This document shows positions 45,679 through 56,325 of a stretch of DNA of 64,000 nucleotides, piece after piece (position 1 is the stretch's first letter; each line of letters begins with the position of its first letter). Made by a program: the position numbers and the translations under genes. This stretch comes from Marinobacter sp. BGYM27 (GTDB lineage: Bacteria; Pseudomonadota; Gammaproteobacteria; Pseudomonadales; Oleiphilaceae). The notes under the pieces are model-generated. The model worked only from the letters and a program-made list of their open reading frames with translations. It was not told the origin of the DNA and did no database searches. The stretch lies in assembly GCA_025153445.1 (NCBI GenBank), contig JANZNS010000006.1, positions 124,001 through 188,000 on the forward strand, in the 5' to 3' direction.

Positions 45679-47793
45679 TCAGGCGCCGAAATCGGTCGGC
45701 TGTTCGCCTTCCTTCACTTCCTTGATCGACAACTTCACACGACCACGGTTATCTACGTCGAGCACCTTAACCAGCACTTGCTGGCCTTCGCTCAGCTCGT
45801 CGGTCACATTCTCGATGCGACGCTCTGAGATCTGGGAAATATGAACCAGACCATCCTTGCCAGGCAGGATGTTCACGAAGGCACCGAAATCGACAATCCG
45901 CTCAACCTTACCCTGGTAAATTGCGCCAACTTCGATTTCCGCAGTGATTTCCATCACGCGCTTCTGAGCCGCCTGAGCTGCTTCCTGGTTGTCCGCGTAG
46001 ATCTTGACGTTACCATCATCATCGAGATCGATGGAGGCGCCAGTATCGTCGCAAATACCACGAATAACCGAGCCGCCCTTACCGATGACGTCGCGGATCT
46101 TGTCCGGATGGATCTTCATGCTGGTGATGCTTGGCGCACGATCAGACAAAGTGGCACGTGGCGTAGAAATAACTTTCGCCATTTCGCCCAGGATGTGGAT
46201 ACGCGCAGCGTGAGCCTGCTCCAGTGCCTTTTCCATGATTTCTTCGGTGATGCCATTGATCTTGATATCCATCTGCAGCGCAGTGATACCTTCAGATGTG
46301 CCGGCAACCTTGAAATCCATGTCGCCCAGATGATCTTCATCACCCAGAATGTCAGTCAATACCGCGTAGTCTTCACCTTCTTTGACAAGACCCATGGCAA
46401 TACCGGCAACAGCGGCCTTGATCGGCACACCGGCATCCATCAGCGCCAGACTGGAACCACAGACTGAAGCCATGGAGCTTGAGCCGTTGGATTCAGTGAT
46501 CTCGGATACCGCACGAATGGTGTACGGGAATTCTTCAGCGGTCGGCATTACCGCTGCAACGCCACGCTTGGCCAGACGGCCGTGACCAATCTCACGACGA
46601 CCCGGCGCGCCTACACGGCCGGTCTCACCCACACTGTATGGAGGGAAGTTGTAGTGGAACAGGAATGGATCTTTCCGCTCACCTTCAAGGGCATCGATAA
46701 TCTGCATGTCCCGCGAGGTGCCCAGGGTGGTGGTCACGATGGCCTGAGTTTCACCACGGGTAAACAGCGCTGAGCCGTGAGTACTTGCCAGAACGCCAAC
46801 TTCAATTTCGATCGGGCGAACGGTCTTGTTGTCACGACCATCGATACGCGGCTTGCCTTCAATGACCTGACGACGCACGGTCGCCTTTTCCAGCTTGCCG
46901 AAGTACTTTTTAACGTCGTCGGCAGAGGGCTGACCCTCTTCTTCACCGGCAAGCTTCTCGATCGCGTCGTTACGCACTTCGCCCAGACGCTTGTAACGCT
47001 CCATCTTGTCGCGGATACCGTAGGCTTCAATCACTGCGCCTTCAAAGCCGCTCTTCAGCGCTTCGGCAAGATCAGTGTTGACCGCTTCAGGTTCCCACTC
47101 CCAACGTGGCAGTCCCGCTTCAGCAGCCAGCTCTGCAATCGCATTAACAGCGCTCTGCAGGGCGTCGTGAGCAAACAGGACACCACCCAGCATCTGATCT
47201 TCAGTCAGGCCAGTCGCTTCGGACTCAACCATCAATACCGCATCAGATGTACCGGCAACCACCATGTCGAGCTTGGAGGTCTTGAGCTCTTCAAAAGTCG
47301 GGTTCAGGAAGTAACCTTTCTCTTCGGTGAAGCCAACGCGGGATGCACCCACTGGGCCATCAAACGGAACGCCTGACAGCGCCAACGCTGCGGAAGCAGC
47401 CAGCATGCCGGCAATATCAGGATCCTGGGTTTTGCTGGATGACATGACAGTACAGACGACCTGTACTTCGTTCATGAAACCATTGGGGAAGAGAGGGCGA
47501 ATAGGACGGTCGATCAGACGCGACGTGAGCGTCTCTTTCTCGGAAGGGCGACCTTCACGCTTGAAGAAGCCACCGGGAATACGGCCTACCGCATAGGTCT
47601 TCTCGAAGTAGTTAACTGTCAGCGGGAAGAAAGGCTGACCGGGCTTGGCTTCTTTGGCTGCGACGACAGTACCCAGTACGGCGATGTCATCAATAGTCAC
47701 CAGTACAGAACCGGTGGCCTGGCGTGCAATACGACCTGTTTCGATCGTGACAGTTTTGCCACCCAACTCAAATGATTTTTTTACCGGGTTCAC
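45679..47793 (-). CDS. pnp: polyribonucleotide nucleotidyltransferase (PNPase)
   Basis: 3'-5' phosphorolytic exoribonuclease, part of the RNA degradosome, trimeric and cytosolic. 704 residues: two RNase PH domains ([43 protein letters not shown] with the [12 protein letters not shown] motif), then KH ([11 protein letters not shown]) and S1 ([19 protein letters not shown]) domains. The start is GTG with AAGGAG 5-6 bases upstream. A long leader with two strong hairpins separates it from rpsO, as expected for RNase III-dependent autoregulation. Confidence 0.98.
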   Translation of the reverse strand: MNPVKKSFELGGKTVTIETGRIARQATGSVLVTIDDIAVLGTVVAAKEAKPGQPFFPLTVNYFEKTYAVGRIPGGFFKREGRPSEKETLTSRLIDRPIRPLFPNGFMNEVQVVCTVMSSSKTQDPDIAGMLAASAALALSGVPFDGPVGASRVGFTEEKGYFLNPTFEELKTSKLDMVVAGTSDAVLMVESEATGLTEDQMLGGVLFAHDALQSAVNAIAELAAEAGLPRWEWEPEAVNTDLAEALKSGFEGAVIEAYGIRDKMERYKRLGEVRNDAIEKLAGEEEGQPSADDVKKYFGKLEKATVRRQVIEGKPRIDGRDNKTVRPIEIEVGVLASTHGSALFTRGETQAIVTTTLGTSRDMQIIDALEGERKDPFLFHYNFPPYSVGETGRVGAPGRREIGHGRLAKRGVAAVMPTAEEFPYTIRAVSEITESNGSSSMASVCGSSLALMDAGVPIKAAVAGIAMGLVKEGEDYAVLTDILGDEDHLGDMDFKVAGTSEGITALQMDIKINGITEEIMEKALEQAHAARIHILGEMAKVISTPRATLSDRAPSITSMKIHPDKIRDVIGKGGSVIRGICDDTGASIDLDDDGNVKIYADNQEAAQAAQKRVMEITAEIEVGAIYQGKVERIVDFGAFVNILPGKDGLVHISQISERRIENVTDELSEGQQVLVKVLDVDNRGRVKLSIKEVKEGEQPTDFGA

Positions 47794-47908
47794 GGTAACT
47801 CCTTATCTTTTCAGTCAATTTCGACGAAATACTGCCCATGCAGCATCCCGCGTGACGGTATTTTGAGTTACCAGAGCGGCAGTCAGGACTTGCCGGAATG
47901 AAAGCTAA

Positions 47909-47962
47909 CAGGCTGTTGAAAAGCGAACGGATAACAGGAACCATTCGATTTTCAACAACCTG
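47909..47962 (-). promoter_or_regulatory. long stem-loop in pnp leader, candidate RNase III site
   Basis: A 22-position stem with three single mismatches and a ten-base loop: arms 47909-47930 and 47941-47962, containing CTGTTGAAAA opposite TTTTCAACAa. It lies about 115 bases upstream of pnp on the transcribed strand. By analogy with E. coli, RNase III cleavage here would allow PNPase to degrade its own messenger. Confidence 0.6.
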
Positions 47963-48169
47963 CTATTGTTCTGGCTTTCATCACCAACCGGACACGTCGA
48001 CGACGACACTGGCAATGATTCAATACCGGTTTTCTGCCGGAAAACTATTATCCGGCCGCTGACATCATAGTCGAGACCAACGATAACAGTTAAACGATGA
48101 TGGCAGTTCTACAGGATTATCCGGACATCTGCTATCCGGGAAATCCGACAGCAAAACAGGGGGCGAGAA

Positions 48170-48202
48170 GTTCTGTCGGAAGGGAAACCCTTCCGACAGA
48201 AC
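48170..48202 (-). repeat. perfect inverted repeat upstream of pnp
   Basis: GTTCTGTCGGAAGGG (48170-48184), three bases, then its exact complement CCCTTCCGACAGAAC: a perfect 15-bp stem. No T tract follows on either strand, so it is not a classical terminator; it may be a second processing site or a rho-independent stop of weak type for rpsO. Confidence 0.7.
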
Positions 48203-48292
48203 CAACAAGGGGGAAGAAGATGCAATCAGCAGCACGGCTGCTTCAGGTCTCATCCGACCCGATGTTGGCTCAGAGAGCGTGTGATCAGATGA

Positions 48293-48562
48293 TCAGCGAC
48301 GCAGGCCAAGACGCTTGATCAGCTCAAGGTAGCGATCAGCATTTTTCTTTTTCAGGTAATCCAGCAACTTACGACGCTGGTTAACCATGCGGATCAGACC
48401 ACGACGTGAGTGGTGATCCTGCTTGTTGACCTTGAAGTGATCCTGCAGCTTGTCGATATTGGCGCTCAACAGGGCAACCTGAACTTCAGGAGACCCGGTG
48501 TCGCCTTCAACTTGCTGAAAATCCTTAACAATCTGTGACTTCTCTGCGGCATTAAGAGCCAT
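48293..48562 (-). CDS. rpsO: 30S ribosomal protein S15
   Basis: Small-subunit protein of 89 residues binding 16S rRNA in the platform. The sequence is textbook: [60 protein letters not shown]. Lies between truB and pnp, the standard order. Confidence 0.98.
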   Translation of the reverse strand: MALNAAEKSQIVKDFQQVEGDTGSPEVQVALLSANIDKLQDHFKVNKQDHHSRRGLIRMVNQRRKLLDYLKKKNADRYLELIKRLGLRR

Positions 48563-48646
48563 AACTCACCTCAATATTGCGATGCCATTCATACGGCCGG
48601 ACCGCGCATCTCTACAGCCCGGCTAGGACAGAACCGGCATTCCGGC

Positions 48647-49555
48647 TCAGTCCTTCCTGACCAGTCGACGGGGTAATAGCTCGCCGTCTGGTACCTGCTC
48701 ACCTAATCCGAGGAAGCGTTCACCGCCATATAGACGCACCCACCCGGATGGATGACCCGACATTTTAACGGGTTGTCCGTTTAATATCGACACAATCTGC
48801 TCGTCAGTCAGTACAATTTTCGGAAACTCCATTAATGCTGACTCGACAGGCACCAATAACGGATCGAGAGACTCACCATTCTCCCGCATAGCCTCCAGCT
48901 TTTCAGGCAGCAATGCCTGATCCAGCTCGAATCCGGCAGCCTTGGTGCGCCGCAACGCGGTCACATAAGCCCCACAGCCCAGCGCCTCACCAATATCCTC
49001 AATCAACGAACGGATATAGGTACCCTTACTGCAGGTCACCTCGATATCGAAACTGTCGCCGGAAAAGTCCAGCAGATCCAGCTGGTAAATGCTGACCGGA
49101 CGCGCAGGGCGCTCGACTTCAATACCCTCACGAGCGTATTCGTAAAGCGGTCGACCTTTGTGCTTCAGCGCCGAATACATGGATGGCACTTGAGAAATGT
49201 CGCCCCGGAACCGGGTCAACACATCTTCGATCATCGCTTCGGAAAGCCCCTCCGGAAGCGGACGTTCCTTGACCACAGCACCTTCAGCGTCGCCAGTATC
49301 CGTGACAACGCCCAGCCGCCCCGTCGCGACATAAGACTTGTCGCTCTCCAGCATCAGTTGCGAGAACTTGGTCGCCTCACCGAAACATAACGGCAACACG
49401 CCAGTCGCCAGAGGATCCAGGCTACCGGTATGCCCCGCCTTTGCGGCACCATAAAGCCGCTTAACTTGCTGTAGCACACCGTTAGAGCTCACACCGATTG
49501 GCTTGTCTATAACGAGGATGCCGTTAACATTACGACCGCGACGCCGACGACTCAA
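48647..49555 (-). CDS. truB: tRNA pseudouridine-55 synthase
   Basis: Converts uridine 55 in the T-loop of tRNAs to pseudouridine. 302 residues; catalytic Asp in [27 protein letters not shown] near the N-terminus, [14 protein letters not shown] and [15 protein letters not shown], followed by a C-terminal PUA-like part. The start is TTG, overlapping the rbfA stop as TTGA; the reading [19 protein letters not shown] matches homologues and GGGGGAAG lies upstream. Confidence 0.97.
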   Translation of the reverse strand: MSRRRRGRNVNGILVIDKPIGVSSNGVLQQVKRLYGAAKAGHTGSLDPLATGVLPLCFGEATKFSQLMLESDKSYVATGRLGVVTDTGDAEGAVVKERPLPEGLSEAMIEDVLTRFRGDISQVPSMYSALKHKGRPLYEYAREGIEVERPARPVSIYQLDLLDFSGDSFDIEVTCSKGTYIRSLIEDIGEALGCGAYVTALRRTKAAGFELDQALLPEKLEAMRENGESLDPLLVPVESALMEFPKIVLTDEQIVSILNGQPVKMSGHPSGWVRLYGGERFLGLGEQVPDGELLPRRLVRKD

Positions 49556-49962
49556 CTATCTTCCCCCTCGCTATCCTCTGCGCGCACTGCCGGTTGCGTA
49601 CCCATTGCACGATTAATAAGTGCATCCATACGACGGCTGGTTCCGACCAGAGTATCGAAATGAAAACGCAGCTGAGGCACAACACGCAGTTTCATAGCCT
49701 TACCCAGCTGCGTGCGCAGAAAACCTGCCGCGTTGCGCAAAACCTTGAGCGAATCGCGGACGCTTTCGGATTCTTCGGTCAGTTCTTCTGTGGTCAAAAG
49801 TGAGACGTATACGTCTGCATAACCCAGGTCACGGCTAACCTTGACCGCATTGACCGTCACCATACCGAGCCGGGGATCCTTGATATCGCGCTGAACCATT
49901 TGCGCCAGCTCTCGCTGGATCTGGTCCGCAACCCGATCAATACGACTGAATTCCTTTGGCAT
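49552..49962 (-). CDS. rbfA: 30S ribosome-binding factor A
   Basis: Cold-adaptation and 16S maturation factor, 136 residues, with a KH-like fold: [65 protein letters not shown]. The ATG at 49962 (MPKEFSRID) is the family start; an upstream extension is not supported. The stop overlaps the truB TTG by four bases. Confidence 0.96.
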   Translation of the reverse strand: MPKEFSRIDRVADQIQRELAQMVQRDIKDPRLGMVTVNAVKVSRDLGYADVYVSLLTTEELTEESESVRDSLKVLRNAAGFLRTQLGKAMKLRVVPQLRFHFDTLVGTSRRMDALINRAMGTQPAVRAEDSEGEDS

Positions 49963-50088
49963 TAGTTCCGCCCTGTAAATAAGTAAGCAGCCCTTAACGG
50001 GCCGCAGACAATCTGTGTTCTCTGAATGCACAGCGCCCCGAAGTTCGGGGCGCTGTCCGGATTACATGTCAAAGCCTTGCGCGAGCCT

Positions 50089-52653
50089 TCAGCTTTCCAG
50101 CTTACGCTCTACCCGGACCCGATCAAACACCTCGATCTGGTCACCCACTTTCACATCATACCCCTTAACACCGATACCGCATTCGATGCCCTTCTTCACT
50201 TCCTGGACGTCGTCCTTGAAGCGGCGAAGCGATTCAAGCTCACCTTCAAAGATCACGACATTGTCGCGCAGAACCCGGATCGGCTTGTTACGGTATACCG
50301 TGCCTTCGGTAACCATACAGCCAGCCACCTGGCCAAACTTAGGCGAACGGAAAGTATCACGCACATCGGCGATACCGATGATGTCTTCGCGGAACTCCGG
50401 TGCCAACATCCCGGTAAGAGCAGAACGCACGTCATCAATCATGTTGTAGATGATGCTGTAGTAACGAAGGTCCAGACCTTCCTGCTCAACAAGTCGCTTA
50501 GCTGCGGTATCGGCTCGTACGTTGAAGCCGAAGATCACTGAACTGGTCGCCATCGCAAGGCTGACGTCAGTTTCAGCAATCCCACCTACACCGGAAGACA
50601 CGATCTTGACCTGCACTTCTTCGTTACCCATATCGAGCAACGCTTTGGTGATAGCCTCAAGCGAACCGCGGACATCGGTCTTGAGCACGACGTTAAGAGT
50701 TTTAACTTCGTCCTTGCCCATGTTTTCGAACAGATTCTCAAGCTTCGCCGCCTGCTGGCGCTGCAAGCGCTGCTCGCGCTCACGAACCTGACGGAATTCC
50801 GCAAGCTCTTTGGCCTTGCGCTCGTCAGCGACTACGAAGAACTCGTCGCCCGCATCAGGGGTGCCATTCAGGCCCAGTATTTCCACCGGTATAGAAGGAC
50901 CGGCGACTTTCACCTGCACACCTGCCTCATCGGACATGGCACGAACCTTACCGAAGAAGCCACCGGCGACAACCATATCGCCCTGCTTCAGGGTACCGTT
51001 CTGAACCAGCACGGTCGCCACCGAGCCGCGGCCTTTTTCAAGGCTTGATTCAACCACAACACCCGCGCCAGACGCTGACGGCACAGCGGTCAGCTCCAGA
51101 ACTTCAGACTGCAACAGCACGGCTTCCAGCAGATTATCAATACCGTCACCGGTATGCGCCGAAACCGGCACGAACTGGACGTCACCGCCCCAGTCTTCCG
51201 GAATAACCTCAAGTGCAGAAAGCTCATTCTTGATCCGGTCCGGATCAGCACCTTCCTTGTCCATCTTGTTAATGGCAACAATCAACGGAACACCAGCTGC
51301 CCGCGCATGATTCACCGCTTCCTTGGTTTGCGGCATCACGCCATCGTCAGCCGCGACTACCAGGATAACGATATCAGTGCACTGAGCACCTCGCGCCCGC
51401 ATGGAAGTAAAGGCCGCGTGACCCGGCGTATCCAGGAAAGTAATCATGCCGTGACCGGTTTCAACGTGATAAGCACCGATGTGCTGGGTAATACCACCTG
51501 ACTCGCCAGCAGCGACCTTCGCGCGACGAATGTGGTCCAGCAGGGAAGTCTTGCCATGGTCAACATGACCCATAACACTGATGACAGGCGCACGTGTAAC
51601 GGTTTCACCTTCGAATGTCAGGGTACTGAGAACAGACTCCTCAAAAGCGTTATCGCTGGTAGTCGTCGCCTTGTGCCCCATATCTTCGGTAATCAGAACA
51701 GCTGTTTCCTGATCCAACGCCTGATTAATGGTGGCCATAACCCCCATATTCATCAGTGTCTTGATGACGTCAGCGGCTTTCACCGACATACGCTGGGCCA
51801 GATCACCCACTGTAATGGTTTCCGGAATTTCTACTTCACGCACCATAGGTTTGGTCGGTTTTTCGAAACCGTGCCTCTTCTGTTTGGGTTTCTTTTTGGC
51901 CCGAAGCGGCTTGCGCAGCGTTGTTTCTTCCTCATCTTCGGAAAGAGCTGCAACGACCGGTTCAACCGGACGGTTTCTCGGACCACGATGACCCGCCGAT
52001 TTCTTCTTCGGCTTGCCATCTTCAGCGTCATCTGTGCGCTCGCGTGTTTTTTCTTTCTTCTTTTTGCTCGCTTTGCGATCTTTACCGCCGTCAGCGTCAT
52101 CAGCAGAGTTGCTGATTTCCGACGCATCTGCGATGGCGTTCAGATCGACTTCTGGTTCAGGCTCGGGCTCAGGCTCAGGTTTCTTAGCTGCAGGCTCCTC
52201 CGCCTTCGCCGGCGCATCCTCAGCAACAGACGCTTCCGTCTCTGCAGGCTTTGGTGCTTCTGCCGCAGCCTCTACGGGCGCCGGCGCTTCAACCGCCGCA
52301 TCATTCGCTACCGCTTCTTCAGCAACTGACTCATCTTCAGGTTGCTGCGATTCCGCACGCTTGATGTAGGTGCGCTTCTTGCGCACTTCAACGTTTACAG
52401 TTTTGGCACGCCCTGCACCGCTGCCGGCCTTCAATGTTGTCGTCGTTTTACGCTTCAACGTAATTTTGCGTGGCTCGTCGTCTGATTCACCGTGATTCTT
52501 GCGCAGATACGCCAGCAATTGCTGCTTCTCATCACTGGAAACTGAATCAGATTCTGAACGGGCACTCAGGCCAGCCTCTACGATCTGGCGCAACAAGCGA
52601 TCCACGGGAGCGCCTACATCATCGGCCAGCTGTTTTACAGTTACTTCAGCCAT
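50089..52653 (-). CDS. infB: translation initiation factor IF-2
   Basis: GTPase that places initiator fMet-tRNA on the 30S subunit. 854 residues: IF2N domain ([25 protein letters not shown]), a long Ala/Glu/Pro/Lys-rich linker with a PEPEPEPE run, second IF2N-like region, then the G domain ([27 protein letters not shown]) and the C-terminal tRNA-binding domains ([26 protein letters not shown]). Sits between nusA and rbfA, 18 bases after nusA. Confidence 0.98.
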   Translation of the reverse strand: MAEVTVKQLADDVGAPVDRLLRQIVEAGLSARSESDSVSSDEKQQLLAYLRKNHGESDDEPRKITLKRKTTTTLKAGSGAGRAKTVNVEVRKKRTYIKRAESQQPEDESVAEEAVANDAAVEAPAPVEAAAEAPKPAETEASVAEDAPAKAEEPAAKKPEPEPEPEPEVDLNAIADASEISNSADDADGGKDRKASKKKKEKTRERTDDAEDGKPKKKSAGHRGPRNRPVEPVVAALSEDEEETTLRKPLRAKKKPKQKRHGFEKPTKPMVREVEIPETITVGDLAQRMSVKAADVIKTLMNMGVMATINQALDQETAVLITEDMGHKATTTSDNAFEESVLSTLTFEGETVTRAPVISVMGHVDHGKTSLLDHIRRAKVAAGESGGITQHIGAYHVETGHGMITFLDTPGHAAFTSMRARGAQCTDIVILVVAADDGVMPQTKEAVNHARAAGVPLIVAINKMDKEGADPDRIKNELSALEVIPEDWGGDVQFVPVSAHTGDGIDNLLEAVLLQSEVLELTAVPSASGAGVVVESSLEKGRGSVATVLVQNGTLKQGDMVVAGGFFGKVRAMSDEAGVQVKVAGPSIPVEILGLNGTPDAGDEFFVVADERKAKELAEFRQVREREQRLQRQQAAKLENLFENMGKDEVKTLNVVLKTDVRGSLEAITKALLDMGNEEVQVKIVSSGVGGIAETDVSLAMATSSVIFGFNVRADTAAKRLVEQEGLDLRYYSIIYNMIDDVRSALTGMLAPEFREDIIGIADVRDTFRSPKFGQVAGCMVTEGTVYRNKPIRVLRDNVVIFEGELESLRRFKDDVQEVKKGIECGIGVKGYDVKVGDQIEVFDRVRVERKLES

Positions 52654-52671
52654 ACTGGTCCTCCTCCCCGA

Positions 52672-54165
52672 TTATTCCTGGTCCTGGAACCAAGGCGCGC
52701 GCGCGGTCATGATTAACTGTCCCGCCCGAGCTTCTTCCATACCGTCAATATCCATCAGATCATCAACAGACTGCTCTGCCAGATCATCCATGGTACGAAT
52801 ACCCATACCTGCGAGCTTGAATGCCAATCCGCGCTCCATACCTTCCATATCAAGAAGGTCCTGAGCAGGCTCATTGCCTTCCAGCGCTTCTTCGCTCGCC
52901 AATGCCTGATTCAACAGACGATCCTTGGCACGACGTCGCAACTCGGTCACGGTCTCTTCATCAAAACCGTCAATCGCCAACATCTCATCCATCGGCACAT
53001 AGGCCACCTCTTCGAGCGAGGTAAACCCTTCTTCTATCAAGAAGCCGGCCAGCTCTTCATCAACATCGAGATTCTCGGTGAAGTGCGTCAACAGACGATT
53101 AAGTTCCTGCTCCTGACGCTCGCCCGCTTCCTCTTCGGTCATGACATTCAGTGTCCAGCCGGTCAACTCACTCGCAAGCCGAACGTTCTGCCCATTACGA
53201 CCAATGGCCTGAGCCAGGTTATCTTCACCTACAGCCACATCCATCGTGTGACGATCTTCGTCCATCACAATGGAGGCCACTTCGGCCGGCGCCATCGCAT
53301 TGATGACGAGTTGGGCCGGGTTATCATCCCACAGCACGATATCGACGCGTTCACCGCCAAGTTCGTTGGACACAGCCTGAACGCGCGAGCCGCGCATACC
53401 AACACAGGCGCCAACGGGATCGATCCGGCGATCATTGGTCTTCACGGCAATTTTAGCGCGAGACCCCGGGTCACGTGCTGCGCCACGAATTTCGATCAAC
53501 TCTTCAGCGATCTCAGGTACTTCGATGCGGAACAGCTCAACCAGCATTGCCGGATTTGAACGACTCAGGATCAATTGCGGGCCACGGTGATCCGTGCGAA
53601 TTTCCAGCAACAGGGCGCGCACCCGATCACCCATCCGGAAGGTTTCCCGAGGGATCAGTTGATCGCGAGGCAACAACGCTTCGGCATTAGCACCCAAGTC
53701 GACAATGACGTTGTCGCGGGTCACTTTCTTGACCGTACCGGAAACCAGCTCGCTTACGCGATCGCGGTAACTGTCGACAATCTTCATGCGCTCGGCTTCG
53801 CGAACCTTCTGGAAGATGATCTGCTTGGCTGCTTGCGCCCCGATACGACCGAAAGCGACGGATTCAACTTTCTCTTCGTGGGTGTCGCCGGGATTCAGGG
53901 CGGTGTCAATCTCTTCCGCTTCCTGGAAAGTCAGCTCGGTGCCCAGTGCAGGCACTGCATCGTTATCAACAACAAGCCAGCGACGGAAGGTTTCATATTC
54001 ACCGGTTTTGCGATCGATCTCGACGCGGATATCCGCCTCTTCATCGTCATAACGTTTTTTGGCAGCAGTCGCCAAGGCAAGTTCGATGGCATCGAAAATA
54101 ACCTCTTTATCAACACCCTTCTCGTTAGAGACGGCCTCAACTACCAGCAAGATCTCTTTACTCAT
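52672..54165 (-). CDS. nusA: transcription termination/antitermination factor NusA
   Basis: RNA polymerase-bound elongation factor, 497 residues. N-terminal polymerase-binding domain ([22 protein letters not shown]), S1 domain ([19 protein letters not shown]), two KH domains ([37 protein letters not shown]) and two acidic C-terminal repeats ([41 protein letters not shown]), the gammaproteobacterial form. Middle gene of rimP-nusA-infB; a terminator in front of rimP could be a target of its own feedback. Confidence 0.98.
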   Translation of the reverse strand: MSKEILLVVEAVSNEKGVDKEVIFDAIELALATAAKKRYDDEEADIRVEIDRKTGEYETFRRWLVVDNDAVPALGTELTFQEAEEIDTALNPGDTHEEKVESVAFGRIGAQAAKQIIFQKVREAERMKIVDSYRDRVSELVSGTVKKVTRDNVIVDLGANAEALLPRDQLIPRETFRMGDRVRALLLEIRTDHRGPQLILSRSNPAMLVELFRIEVPEIAEELIEIRGAARDPGSRAKIAVKTNDRRIDPVGACVGMRGSRVQAVSNELGGERVDIVLWDDNPAQLVINAMAPAEVASIVMDEDRHTMDVAVGEDNLAQAIGRNGQNVRLASELTGWTLNVMTEEEAGERQEQELNRLLTHFTENLDVDEELAGFLIEEGFTSLEEVAYVPMDEMLAIDGFDEETVTELRRRAKDRLLNQALASEEALEGNEPAQDLLDMEGMERGLAFKLAGMGIRTMDDLAEQSVDDLMDIDGMEEARAGQLIMTARAPWFQDQE

Positions 54166-54209
54166 CAGATTGCCCTGCCCTTAATCCTGTAGACTTGCAG
54201 TCGAACGAT

Positions 54210-54671
54210 TTATTCAAAAACCGGAACCACGTTGGCTTTATCAATACTGTCAATCGGAAGCAAAAACTCGTGATCATCAACAACCACAACGATATCGCTA
54301 CCTTCAATTCCTTTTAATACGCCTTCAAATTTACGCCGCCCTTCAAAGGCCATGCGCAATCGGATCCTGACCCGGTGCCCGGCATAAGCTTCAAATTGCT
54401 CAAGCCTGAACAGCGGACGATCCATTCCCGGAGATGACACCTCAAGCGTGTATTCTGTCTGAATGGGATCTTCCACGTCGAGCACACCACTGACCTGGCG
54501 ACTGACCGTCTCACAATCATCCACCCCGATACCTTTTTCGGCGTCATCAATGAACACCCTCAGGATGGATTGATGCCCCTGGGACCGAAACTCAATACCC
54601 CAGCAGTCGTACCCCAGCCCTTCAATCACTGGCACCAGGATGCTTTCAAGTTGCTGTACTTTGGCTGACAA
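54210..54671 (-). CDS. rimP: ribosome maturation factor RimP
   Basis: 30S assembly factor, 153 residues from a TTG start ([60 protein letters not shown]). The TTG has GGGGGCGAG six bases upstream and gives the usual family length. An upstream GTG would add 11 residues but lies right behind the T tract of the terminator at 54711-54740 and lacks a ribosome site. First gene of the nusA-infB operon. Confidence 0.93.
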   Translation of the reverse strand: MSAKVQQLESILVPVIEGLGYDCWGIEFRSQGHQSILRVFIDDAEKGIGVDDCETVSRQVSGVLDVEDPIQTEYTLEVSSPGMDRPLFRLEQFEAYAGHRVRIRLRMAFEGRRKFEGVLKGIEGSDIVVVVDDHEFLLPIDSIDKANVVPVFE

Positions 54672-54710
54672 AGCGGCGCTCGCCCCCGTTAGATTACGTT
54701 TCACACAAAC

Positions 54711-54740
54711 AAAAAAAGGGCCTGTTATTCAGCCCTTTTT
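54711..54740 (-). terminator. intrinsic terminator directly upstream of rimP (possible attenuator)
   Basis: On the minus strand AAAAAGGGC-loop-GCCCTTTTTTT. It lies only 40 bases before the rimP start but downstream of a good promoter (54918-54946), so it would cut the rimP-nusA-infB transcript unless read through. Its 3' arm (CAGGCCCTTT) can also pair with AAAGGGCCTG at 54772-54763. Confidence 0.8.
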
Positions 54741-54917
54741 CGTGAAATCAGGCCTCTGACGCCAGGCCCTTTAACCAGAAAATCTTGCAACTGCAAAACC
54801 TTCCGAAGTCGTTACGTGCCAGAACACCCGATGCGCGCATCACATATTCTGCCGACAGACACCTGGCCCGTCTGAGTGCCTCAAGGCCAAGCCGGGAGAC
54901 ACTGCAATAATCGCCGG

Positions 54918-54946
54918 AGTATAAGTATGCCGGCGAGACTGGTCAA
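54918..54946 (-). promoter_or_regulatory. sigma-70 promoter upstream of rimP-nusA-infB
   Basis: On the minus strand TTGACC (54946-54941), exactly 17 bases, TATACT (54923-54918); both hexamers match five of six consensus bases. It lies between the tRNA-Leu terminator and rimP, with a predicted start near 54911 and a leader of about 240 bases. Confidence 0.7.
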
Positions 54947-54954
54947 GGACTGAC

Positions 54955-54987
54955 CAAAAAAAACGGCTTGGTATTCCAAGCCGTTTT
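54955..54987 (-). terminator. intrinsic terminator after tRNA-Leu
   Basis: AAAACGGCTTGG-loop-CCAAGCCGTTTTTTTT on the minus strand, a perfect 12-bp stem, starting six bases after the tRNA 3' end. It ends the tpiA-secG-tRNA transcript. Confidence 0.9.
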
Positions 54988-54992
54988 AATAA

Positions 54993-55077
54993 TGGTGCCG
55001 AAGGCCGGACTCGAACCGGCACGGCTTACGCCACTACCCCCTCAAGATAGCGTGTCTACCAGTTCCACCACTTCGGC
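54993..55077 (-). tRNA. tRNA-Leu (anticodon GAG)
   Basis: 85-base class II tRNA with CCA encoded. The acceptor stem GCCGAAG pairs with CTTCGGC, D-loop AACTGGTAG, anticodon stem CTATC/GGTAG with loop TTGAGGG giving GAG, a variable arm, and T-loop GGTTCGAGTCC. It reads CUC and CUU codons. It sits between secG and rimP as leuU does in E. coli. Confidence 0.97.
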
Positions 55078-55084
55078 AACAACC

Positions 55085-55483
55085 TCACTCAAGCTCGGGG
55101 AGAGCTGAATCATCCCCGGCCTCAGATTTATCTTGCGCTGCATCACTTTCTGACGCAGCAGGCGTCGTGTTATCTGACGCCGAACCTTTATTCACCTGCA
55201 CTTGCTGGACCTCAGGAATACCTGCGTTACCAGCAACTTCCGCATGCTGTTTTGCAAAAACGGCAAGCGTGAAACTTGTTACGAAAAAAAGCAGAGCCAG
55301 GAAAGTGGTGAAACGCGTCAGAAAGCTACCGCTACCCTGACTACCAAACACAGTCTGGGACGCACCGCCACCAAATGCGGCGCCAGCGTCAGCACCTTTC
55401 CCCTGCTGAATCAGAACGAGACCCACCAGCGCCACGGCTATCACGACGTGAGCAACGACTACCAGTGTTTCTATCCAACCCAT
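55085..55483 (-). CDS. secG: preprotein translocase subunit SecG
   Basis: Small inner-membrane component of the SecYEG channel, 132 residues. Two helices: IETLVVVAHVVIAVALVGLVLIQ, the conserved GADAGAAFGGGASQTVFGSQGSGSFLTR loop, and FTTFLALLFFVTSFTLAVF. The C-terminal 50 residues are hydrophilic and acidic (Ser/Asp/Glu-rich), longer than in E. coli. Eleven bases after tpiA, followed within 8 bases by tRNA-Leu. Confidence 0.97.
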   Translation of the reverse strand: MGWIETLVVVAHVVIAVALVGLVLIQQGKGADAGAAFGGGASQTVFGSQGSGSFLTRFTTFLALLFFVTSFTLAVFAKQHAEVAGNAGIPEVQQVQVNKGSASDNTTPAASESDAAQDKSEAGDDSALPELE

Positions 55484-55494
55484 AATAAACTCTC

Positions 55495-56244
55495 TTAAAC
55501 TGCCTTGCAGATGGCAAGAAAATCGGGCGCACTTAACGATGCACCACCAATCAGACCGCCATCAACATCTGGCTGAGCAAATAATTCGATTGCGTTATCC
55601 GGCTTCACGCTACCGCCATACAATAGCGATATCTCATTGGCCGGCGCACTCATCGAACCCAGAACTTCACGCATTGACGCGTGGACTGCCTGAGCATCTT
55701 CGGCCGTCGCTGTTTTGCCAGTACCTATTGCCCATACTGGCTCGTACGCCACAACAACCCGTTCCCAATCCGACCCGGACACGCCTTTAAGCGCTTCCTT
55801 CAACTGTGCTCCTACCACTTCTTCGGCGAGCCCAGCCTCTCTTTGCGTAAGCGTTTCGCCAACGCAAAGTATCAAATTCACACCTGCCTCAAGCGCCCGC
55901 GTCACCTTTTCGGCAACCAACGCATCGGACTCATCGAACAATTCACGACGTTCGGAATGACCGATCAGCGCATAGCTGCAACCACAGTCAACAGCCATTT
56001 CTGCTGAGAGCTCGCCAGTATAAGCACCACTGACCCACCGGGATATATTCTGCACTCCCAGCGATATGTCAGAACCGCCAATTCTCTGCTGCACACCTGA
56101 CACAAACAATGCGGGAGGAATAATAACAATCTCCGCGCCATTATCAAGCTTTGCCAGACCTTCTCGAATATCGCTAACCAACGAATTTACAAGGTCATTC
56201 GACCCGTTCATCTTCCAGTTAGCAGCTACAATCTTACGGCGCAT
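55495..56244 (-). CDS. tpiA: triosephosphate isomerase
   Basis: Glycolytic/gluconeogenic enzyme interconverting dihydroxyacetone phosphate and glyceraldehyde 3-phosphate. 249 residues of TIM barrel; NWKMNG Lys near the N-terminus, catalytic His in LIGHSERRELFDE, catalytic Glu in AYEPVWAIGTGKTA, phosphate loop SLLYGGSVKPDN. Placed between glmM and secG, as in pseudomonads. Confidence 0.98.
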   Translation of the reverse strand: MRRKIVAANWKMNGSNDLVNSLVSDIREGLAKLDNGAEIVIIPPALFVSGVQQRIGGSDISLGVQNISRWVSGAYTGELSAEMAVDCGCSYALIGHSERRELFDESDALVAEKVTRALEAGVNLILCVGETLTQREAGLAEEVVGAQLKEALKGVSGSDWERVVVAYEPVWAIGTGKTATAEDAQAVHASMREVLGSMSAPANEISLLYGGSVKPDNAIELFAQPDVDGGLIGGASLSAPDFLAICKAV

Positions 56245-56325
56245 GACGAACCCTCAATTCAAGGGAGGGCGAACTATACAGCAGTCCGCAAAGTGACACA
56301 AGCAAGTGCATACCTGAAAACATCC

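Larger units (their letters stand above)
47794..48292. other. 500-base gap between rpsO and pnp
   Basis: No protein-coding gene is supported. It holds the two hairpins described separately, presumably in the pnp leader, and must contain any pnp promoter. It is longer than the usual rpsO-pnp spacing as I know it. Confidence 0.4.

Noticed and set aside
45841-46467. 208-codon plus-strand frame
   Set aside because: Antisense to pnp with no independent support.
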